A stretch of 35,480 nt of DNA, taken from contig JARICT010000124.1 in assembly GCA_029257185.1 (NCBI GenBank), positions 1 to 35,480 on the forward strand, written 5' to 3'. The position numbers were made by a program, and so were the translations under genes. Under the pieces are notes generated by a model. It did no database searches and was not told the DNA's origin. It was given only the letters and a program-made list of their open reading frames with translations. Positions 30,499 to 35,480 of this stretch are shown here, piece after piece. This DNA is from Quadrisphaera sp. (GTDB lineage Bacteria; Actinomycetota; Actinomycetes; Actinomycetales; Quadrisphaeraceae). Every line of letters starts with the position of its first letter. The stretch's first letter is position 1.

Positions 30499-31118
30499 GT
30501 CTGCGCTCCCGCGGCCGCCTCGGGAGCGGGGAGGTCGGCGCGCCCGCGGGTCAGCGCCGACACCTGGCGCAGGTAGAGCCAGCCCACCCACCAGTACAGT
30601 CCCGTCCCCCACCAGGCGAAGGCCCAGCCGATCGCGCGCGCCGCGGCGCCCAGGGCCGTGGCCGTGGGGTCGAGCACCTCGCCGAGGAGGATCAGCGGGA
30701 ACGCGCAGAGGAGCGCGAAGGTGGCGGCCTTGCCGGCCGCGTGCACCGGGAGCGTGCCGAGCCCTCGCCGTGCCAGGGCGGGGACGGTGGCGAGGAGGAC
30801 GACGTCGCGGGCGACGACGGCGGCGACGAGCCACCACGGCACGAGGTCCCGCCACGCCAGGCCGACGATGGCGGCGACGATGTAGAACCGGTCCGCGGCG
30901 GGGTCCAGCACCTGCCCGAGGCGGGTCATCTGGTCCCAGCGGCGTGCCAGGAAGCCGTCGAGGTAGTCCGTGACGCTGGCCAGGACGAGGACCAGGAGCG
31001 CCGAGACGTCGTGACCGGTGACGATGAGCACCGCGAACACCGGAACCAGGGCCAGGCGCAGCGCCGAGAGGGCGTTGGGGAGGGTGACGACGCGTGAGCT
31101 CACGATCTGCTCACCCAC
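30495..31118 (-). CDS. pgsA: CDP-alcohol phosphatidyltransferase (PgsA-like)
   Basis: These membrane enzymes move a phosphatidyl group from CDP-diacylglycerol to an alcohol such as glycerol-3-phosphate in phospholipid synthesis. The catalytic signature D-x2-D-G-x2-A-R-x8-G-x3-D-x3-D is present as DYLDGFLARRWDQM followed by GQVLDPAADRF near residue 50. About five to six membrane helices are visible in 207 residues. GTG 31118 has GGAGG 7 nt ahead. The mycobacterial gene at this position is pgsA2 (Rv1822), whose exact alcohol is less certain than that of PgsA3, so the substrate should be taken as open. It heads a chain of five genes with 4-nt overlaps. Confidence 0.88.
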   Translation of the reverse strand: MGEQIVSSRVVTLPNALSALRLALVPVFAVLIVTGHDVSALLVLVLASVTDYLDGFLARRWDQMTRLGQVLDPAADRFYIVAAIVGLAWRDLVPWWLVAAVVARDVVLLATVPALARRGLGTLPVHAAGKAATFALLCAFPLILLGEVLDPTATALGAAARAIGWAFAWWGTGLYWWVGWLYLRQVSALTRGRADLPAPEAAAGAQT

Positions 31119-31169
31119 CGCGCGGCCTCCTGGGATCTCGTGGCCGGATGCTCACCACCACCGTCGGCA

Positions 31170-31203
31170 CCTGCATCGCCGACGTCGTCGTCGGTGATGC
31201 AGG
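31170..31203 (-). terminator. Strong hairpin after tRNA-Pro
   Basis: Bases 31170-31184 and 31189-31203 form a 15-bp stem with one mismatch around a 4-nt loop, starting 11 nt after the tRNA 3' end. It probably ends or processes the tRNA transcript. No T-run follows. Confidence 0.55.
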
Positions 31204-31214
31204 CGACCTCTGCG

Positions 31215-31288
<74 letters not shown>

Positions 31289-31307
31289 GCCCCGTTAGGG
31301 CGCGATC

Positions 31308-31313
31308 AGCCTA
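31308..31313 (-). promoter_or_regulatory. -10 box of tRNA-Pro gene
   Basis: TAGGCT on the minus strand lies 19 nt before the tRNA 5' end, giving a start near 31301. The -35 would fall inside the end of der and is not recognisable. Confidence 0.5.
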
Positions 31314-31327
31314 CATGCCGTCCCGGG

Positions 31328-32827
31328 TCACCGGCGTCGGCCCGGGCGCCGCTTCTCGCGGACCCGCACCGACATCGAGATGGGGGTCCCGGTGAAGCCG
31401 AACTCCTCGCGCAGCCGTCGTTCCAGGAAGCGCCGGTACCCGGCCTCGAGGAAGCCCGAGGTGAACAGGACGAACGTGGGCGGCGCCACGGAGGCCTGGG
31501 TGGCGAAGAGGATCCGGGGCTGCTTGCCCCCGCGCACCGGGTGGGGGGACGCGGCGACGACCTGGCCGAGGAAGGCGTTCAGCTCACCGGTGGGCACCCG
31601 CGAGGTCCAGGAGGCCAGCGACGTCTCCAGCGCTGCGGCGAGCCGGTCGACGTGGCGGCCGGTGAGCGCGGAGATGTTCACGCGCGGGGCCCACGCGACG
31701 TGGGCGAGGTCGGTCTCGATCTCGCGGGCGAGCATGTCTCGTCGGTCCTCGTCGAGGAGGTCCCACTTGTTGTACGCGAGCACCAGCGCCCGTCCGGCCT
31801 CCACGGTCGCGCTGATGACGCGGGTGTCCTGCTCGGTGAGCGGCTCGCTGGCCTCCAGGAGCACCACGGCCACCTCGGCGCGCTCGATGGCGGCCTGGGT
31901 CCGGAGCGAGGCGTAGAAGTCCGCGCCGCGCGTCTGGTGCACCCGGCGGCGGATCCCTGCCGTGTCGACGAAGACCCACGGCTCACCGCCGAGCTCGACG
32001 ACCTCGTCCACCGGGTCCCGCGTGGTGCCGGCGGTGGCGTCGACGACCACGCGCTCGGTGCCCGCCAAGGTGTTGAGCAGGGAGGACTTGCCCACGTTGG
32101 GGCGCCCCACGAGCGCCACGCGGTGCGGGCCCGACGCCCCGCGCCCCGGGTCCGCGGCCGGGTCCCGCTCGGGCAGCGCGGCGACGACGGCGTCGAGCAG
32201 GTCACCGGACCCCCGGCCGTGCAGCGCCGAGACCGGGAAGGGCTCCCCCACGCCGAGGTTCCACAGCGCGGTCGCGTCGGCCTCCCCGCGGGTGTCGTCG
32301 ACCTTGTTGGCCGCCAGCACCACGGGCTTGCCCGCACGGCGCAGCAGGCGCACGACCGCTTCGTCCGTGCTCGTGGCCCCCACGGTGGCGTCGACGGCGA
32401 GGACCACCACGTCGGCGAGCTCGGCGGCCAGCTCCGCCTGCTCGGCCACGCGGGCCGCCAGCCCCCGCACGTCGGTCTCCCACCCGCCGGTGTCCACCAG
32501 CGTGAAGGACCGACCGGCCCACTCCGCCGGGTAGGACACGCGGTCACGGGTGACGCCCGGCACGTCCTGCACCACCGCCTCGCGGCGCCCCAGGATGCGG
32601 TTGACCAGGGTGGACTTGCCCACGTTGGGCCGCCCCACCACCGCGACCACCGGGTCGGGTGCGGCGCTCGCGCTCGTCGAGCCCTCCAGCGCGGCCTCCG
32701 GGGACAGGACCGCGAGGTCGTCCTCGGCGAGGTCGTAGTCCTCCAGGCCTGCCAGAAGAGCCGGCACGGGGTCCGGGCGGGCGCCGGACGGGTCGCGGGG
32801 CTCGTCGTGCGGTCCAGGGGTGCTCAT
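31328..32827 (-). CDS. der: Ribosome biogenesis GTPase Der (EngA)
   Basis: Der has two GTPase domains in tandem and a C-terminal KH-like domain, and is needed for 50S ribosome assembly. Both G1 loops are visible, [14 protein letters not shown] near residue 64 and [14 protein letters not shown], with G3 motifs DTGGW and DTAGI and G4 motifs NKVD and NKWD. The KH domain ends in [17 protein letters not shown] 58-residue acidic extension precedes the first domain. ATG 32827 overlaps the plsC stop as ATGA; the frame is open far upstream but that part is shadow of plsC. The product has 499 residues. Confidence 0.96.
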   Translation of the reverse strand: MSTPGPHDEPRDPSGARPDPVPALLAGLEDYDLAEDDLAVLSPEAALEGSTSASAAPDPVVAVVGRPNVGKSTLVNRILGRREAVVQDVPGVTRDRVSYPAEWAGRSFTLVDTGGWETDVRGLAARVAEQAELAAELADVVVLAVDATVGATSTDEAVVRLLRRAGKPVVLAANKVDDTRGEADATALWNLGVGEPFPVSALHGRGSGDLLDAVVAALPERDPAADPGRGASGPHRVALVGRPNVGKSSLLNTLAGTERVVVDATAGTTRDPVDEVVELGGEPWVFVDTAGIRRRVHQTRGADFYASLRTQAAIERAEVAVVLLEASEPLTEQDTRVISATVEAGRALVLAYNKWDLLDEDRRDMLAREIETDLAHVAWAPRVNISALTGRHVDRLAAALETSLASWTSRVPTGELNAFLGQVVAASPHPVRGGKQPRILFATQASVAPPTFVLFTSGFLEAGYRRFLERRLREEFGFTGTPISMSVRVREKRRPGRRR

Positions 32828-33711
32828 GGGGTCTCCAGGTCGGTGGGTGCCGGTGCGCTCGCGTCGCGGACGTGCGCGGCCATGGCGGTGCGCACCGCCT
32901 CGGTGGCCTCGGCCAGCGCCGCGCGGCGCGCGGGGCGCCAGCCGCTGCCCGGCCGGTGCTGCGCGGTCTCGGCCATCGGGTCGGTGCGGGCCTCGGTCAG
33001 GGTCAGGGACCGGCCCAGGTGGACGCCGAGGTGGGAGCCCAGCGCCGGCAGCGGCCCCATGGACCGGCGCGCGGGGTCGTCGGCGGGCCTCGTCCCGGTC
33101 ATCGCGACCGGGACCACCGGTGCGCCGGTGCGCAGGGCCAGCCACGCGACGCCCTCGCGGACGCTCTGGACCCCGCCGTCCCCCCGCGTGCCCTCGGGGA
33201 AGACGCCCACGACGCCGCCGCGCTCCAGCACGCCCGTCGCGGTCACCAGGGCGCGGGCACCGGACCGGCGGTCCACCGGGATCTGACCGGTGGCGCGCAG
33301 GAGCACGCCGAGCACTCCGGTGAACATCTCCTCCTTGACGAGGAACGCCACCGGGCGCCGCCGCGCGGCCCACACCCTGGCCCACAGGAGCGGGCCGTCG
33401 AGCAGGCCGCGGTGGTTGGGGGCGAGCACCGCGGGTCCGTCGGCCGGCAGCTCCTCGGCCCCGGTGGTGCGCACCCTCCACAGCAGCGGCAGGGCAGCGC
33501 CCACGACCCCGCGGGCCAGGAACCCCAGGGGGTCGACCTCGCCGACCGCCCACGCCCGAGGAGCTCGCGCGCCCGACGCGGCGCGGGCGGCCCGGGCTCG
33601 CGCGCCCGGCCTCGGTTCCCCGGCGTCGGGCACCGGACGGACCGCGGGCACCAGCCGGACCGCGCTCCCGGGCCACCACGCCGGCGCGGTGCGCCGAGGA
33701 CGAAGGCTCAT
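32824..33711 (-). CDS. 1-acylglycerol-3-phosphate acyltransferase (PlsC-like)
   Basis: The protein resembles lysophosphatidic acid acyltransferases, which add the second acyl chain in phosphatidic acid synthesis at the membrane. The catalytic H-x4-D motif is in [14 protein letters not shown] near residue 98 and the phosphate-binding FPEGTR motif near residue 170, with the third motif at VPVAMTGT. An N-terminal stretch of about 55 residues is Pro/Arg/Ala-rich and precedes the fold. The 295-residue gene overlaps cmk upstream and der downstream by 4 nt each, an order common in actinobacteria. Confidence 0.9.
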   Translation of the reverse strand: MSLRPRRTAPAWWPGSAVRLVPAVRPVPDAGEPRPGARARAARAASGARAPRAWAVGEVDPLGFLARGVVGAALPLLWRVRTTGAEELPADGPAVLAPNHRGLLDGPLLWARVWAARRRPVAFLVKEEMFTGVLGVLLRATGQIPVDRRSGARALVTATGVLERGGVVGVFPEGTRGDGGVQSVREGVAWLALRTGAPVVPVAMTGTRPADDPARRSMGPLPALGSHLGVHLGRSLTLTEARTDPMAETAQHRPGSGWRPARRAALAEATEAVRTAMAAHVRDASAPAPTDLETP

Positions 33712-34478
33712 CGTGCCCGCCCCCGGTCGCTGCGACCCGCGGCGGCGACGAGCGCCGCGACGGCGTCCACCGTCTCCTCCACGGACAGGTGGGTGCCGTC
33801 CAGGGTGACCACGCCGTCTGCCGCGGTGGTGAACGCCGCGACCGAGGAGTCGTCGCTGTCCCGGCGCACCACCTCGTCGGCGGTGGCCGCCATCGACGCC
33901 TCGTCGGCCCGCCCGTGGCGCTCGCGGGAGCGGCGCGCGAGCCGCGCGTCGGTGTCCGCGACCAGGAGCACCCTCACGTCGGCGTCCGGGGCCACGACCG
34001 TGGTCGTGTCGCGACCCTCGAGCACCACCGAGCCGCTGTCGCGGACGGCGCGGGCGACGAGGGCTCGCTGCCGGGCGACGAGGGCGGCGCGCACCCCCAG
34101 GTCGGTCGCGACGGCGGAGACCCGCGTGGAGACCTCGACGCTGCGGATCACCTCGGTGACGTCAGCGCCGCCGACCGTCACCGACGGGGCGTCGGGGTCG
34201 GTCGAGACGACGAGGTCCATCGTCGACGCGGCCCGCGCGGCGGCGCTGGGAGGTGCGGCGGGCGCACCCGGTGTCGCCTCGATCCCCTGCTCCAGGACCC
34301 ACCAGCACACCGCGCGGTACATGGCTCCGGTGTCGAGGTAGGCGCCGTGGAGCCGGCGCGCCAGGGCCCGGGCCGCGGTGGACTTGCCGGAGCCGGACGG
34401 CCCGTCGAGGGCCACCACGGCCCCCGCCCCGGTCACCTCACGGGCTGGCGCCCGGACGGGCTCTGCGCTGGGCTGCAC
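33708..34478 (-). CDS. cmk: Cytidylate kinase
   Basis: Cmk phosphorylates CMP and dCMP with ATP in pyrimidine salvage. The P-loop is GPSGSGKST at residues 26-34, followed by [41 protein letters not shown] (GRD-type motif) and the LID region [19 protein letters not shown]. The length of 256 aa is somewhat above usual because of an N-terminal tail and an Ala/Pro-rich insert near residue 75. GTG 34478 has GGGGAG about 10 nt ahead. It heads the cmk-plsC-der operon, with stop and plsC start sharing ATGA. Confidence 0.93.
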   Translation of the reverse strand: MQPSAEPVRAPAREVTGAGAVVALDGPSGSGKSTAARALARRLHGAYLDTGAMYRAVCWWVLEQGIEATPGAPAAPPSAAARAASTMDLVVSTDPDAPSVTVGGADVTEVIRSVEVSTRVSAVATDLGVRAALVARQRALVARAVRDSGSVVLEGRDTTTVVAPDADVRVLLVADTDARLARRSRERHGRADEASMAATADEVVRRDSDDSSVAAFTTAADGVVTLDGTHLSVEETVDAVAALVAAAGRSDRGRAR

Positions 34479-34530
34479 GGACCGACCACTCCCCTGGTTC
34501 TCCCCGTCCAGCGGCTGCTGAACCTTGGCG

Positions 34531-34536
34531 AGCGTA
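34531..34536 (-). promoter_or_regulatory. Possible -10 box of cmk operon
   Basis: TACGCT on the minus strand implies a start near 34524 and a leader of about 46 nt. No -35 is obvious. It lies back to back with the inositol phosphatase promoter. Confidence 0.4.
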
Positions 34537-34559
34537 GTGCCGGCGGCGGTCTGCTCTCC

Positions 34560-34565
34560 TAGGCT
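34560..34565 (+). promoter_or_regulatory. Leaderless -10 box of inositol phosphatase gene
   Basis: TAGGCT ends 8 nt before GTG 34574, with no ribosome site between, so the transcript probably starts at or very near the start codon. Confidence 0.5.
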
Positions 34566-34573
34566 GTGCAGCC

Positions 34574-35422
34574 GTGACCTCCGACGAGACCTCAGCGCAC
34601 CTCCCCGACGGCTCGGCCGGGGCGTACCGCACCCTCGGTGACGACCGTGACGTGACCGAGGCGCTCGCTTTCGCAGGAGCCCTGGTCACCGCCTGCGGCC
34701 TCGACGCCGCGCGGCGCCAGCGGTCCGCGGTCGAGCACGCCAAGCCGGCACGGACGTTGTCCGGTTCCGTGGTCACCGACGTGGACGTGAGCCTCGAGGC
34801 CCGTGTCGACGCCGCGCTGGCCGACCAGTTCCCCGGTGACGCCCTGGTGGGTGAGGAGGGCGTCGACCGCGCGGGAACCTCCGGTCGCACCTGGGTGGTC
34901 GACCCGGTGGACGGCACCCTGAACTACGCCCGCCACCTCGGCCCCTGGTCCGTGGTGCTCTCCGCCTTCGAGGGCGACGCCCCGGTGCTGTGCGCGGTGT
35001 GGACCCAGGACCGCCTCTACACCGCCGCTCGCGGGCGCGGTGCCCACCGTGACGGTGAGCCGCTGGACCTGTCCGGGAGCAGCGTCGAGGAGGGCGGGCT
35101 GGTGCGCGGCGCCGCGGAGGTCCTCGTCGACGTGGCGGAGGGCGGCTGGCTGGCGCGCACCGCCGAGTCCTCGGCGTCCGAGGTGGTCGCCATCGCCGAC
35201 GGGCGGGCGAGCGGGGCCGTGCGCCTGCGCGGTGACCGCCGCGACCTGCACGGCCCAGCGCTGATCGCTGCCGAGGCCGGGGCCACCGTCACCGACGTGG
35301 ACGGCGGCCCGTGGTCCGCGGCCTCCCCCGGGCTCGTCATCGCCCATCCCGGGGCCCACGCCCGCCTCCTCACCGTCGCCGCCGCGGCCCGCGACCGGCT
35401 GGGGTCCGCGGCGAAGGACTGA
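34574..35422 (+). CDS. Inositol monophosphatase family protein
   Basis: These Mg-dependent phosphatases hydrolyse inositol phosphates or related sugar phosphates. Metal ligands are in [10 protein letters not shown] (near residue 95), [18 protein letters not shown] (near 113) and the C-terminal [20 protein letters not shown], where the usual W-D pair is present only as Asp. The first 25 residues have no visible domain. The length of 282 aa is normal. It stands alone, divergent from cmk, with a possible terminator directly after the stop. Inositol phosphates matter in actinobacteria for mycothiol and phosphatidylinositol synthesis, but the substrate cannot be told from sequence. Confidence 0.85.
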   Translation: MTSDETSAHLPDGSAGAYRTLGDDRDVTEALAFAGALVTACGLDAARRQRSAVEHAKPARTLSGSVVTDVDVSLEARVDAALADQFPGDALVGEEGVDRAGTSGRTWVVDPVDGTLNYARHLGPWSVVLSAFEGDAPVLCAVWTQDRLYTAARGRGAHRDGEPLDLSGSSVEEGGLVRGAAEVLVDVAEGGWLARTAESSASEVVAIADGRASGAVRLRGDRRDLHGPALIAAEAGATVTDVDGGPWSAASPGLVIAHPGAHARLLTVAAAARDRLGSAAKD

Positions 35423-35437
35423 CCCCCGGCCCGGGGG
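35423..35437 (+). terminator. Possible terminator hairpin
   Basis: CCCCCG (35423-35428) and CGGGGG (35432-35437) pair around GCC immediately after the stop codon. The stem is short but all G-C; no T-run follows. The last 43 bases of the window show nothing else. Confidence 0.35.
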
Positions 35438-35480
35438 GAACGTGCCCGAGGTGCTGGCCCGGCGGGGGGCGACGCGGACG

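Overview
The window is chromosomal DNA of a very high-GC actinobacterium. The evidence is the extreme G/C bias at third codon positions, many GTG starts, leaderless genes with TANNNT boxes about 6-7 nt ahead of the start codon, and lineage markers: RbpA, the FHA protein GarA/OdhI, the DUF881/DUF1290 pair, HelY beside tatAC, and the FtsR-type MerR regulator. A Kineosporiales-like member (Kineococcus/Quadrisphaera type) is my guess and nothing here proves it. Gene order follows known M. tuberculosis blocks: tatA-tatC-helY with a 5'-3' exonuclease (Rv2094c-Rv2090), rbpA next to lnt (Rv2050/Rv2051c), pgsA-DUF881-sbp-DUF881-gcvH-garA-ftsR-bifunctional nuclease-MerR (Rv1822-Rv1830), and cmk-der (Rv1712-Rv1713).

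Layout. 1-7.2 kb: twin-arginine translocase tatA/tatC, a lipid kinase, the Ski2-like helicase helY, a tiny membrane protein and a convergent 5'-3' exonuclease. 7.3-13.8 kb: a YtcJ-type amidohydrolase, apolipoprotein N-acyltransferase lnt, convergent rbpA with a candidate SigR/SigH-type promoter, and a GDPD phosphodiesterase-MFS pair. 13.9-19.3 kb: a flavin amine oxidase coupled to an MFS exporter, and a universal stress protein coupled to an alanine/glycine:cation symporter. 19.3-20.0 kb: a 645-bp gene-free stretch holding a near-consensus actinobacterial dif site (19527-19554), a perfect 27-bp inverted repeat on either side of it, further GGTGATCATGG boxes and a 17/18-bp tandem repeat. 20.0-25.6 kb: a tyrosine-recombinase-like protein that has lost its catalytic Tyr and His, a polysaccharide pyruvyl transferase-like protein with two small membrane proteins, a histidine phosphatase and a GCS2-type ligase. 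25-31.1 kb: the MerR / bifunctional nuclease / FtsR / GarA / GcvH-like / DUF881 / DUF1290 / DUF881 / PgsA cluster. 31.2-35.4 kb: tRNA-Pro(GGG), der, plsC, cmk and a divergent inositol monophosphatase-family gene.

The main discovery is the replication terminus. Left of dif 11 of 15 genes read rightward; right of it 17 of 20 read leftward, so on both sides transcription mostly points toward dif, as expected where two replichores meet. The dif site, the surrounding inverted repeats and the adjacent catalytically degenerate Xer-like protein could form a terminus-specific system that I do not recognise as described. A second notable point is a GcvH homologue at the Rv1826 position whose lipoyl-lysine is replaced by isoleucine. 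Ten gene pairs share ATGA/GTGA stop-start overlaps, four of them in a row from pgsA to the gcvH-like gene, which points to extensive translational coupling.
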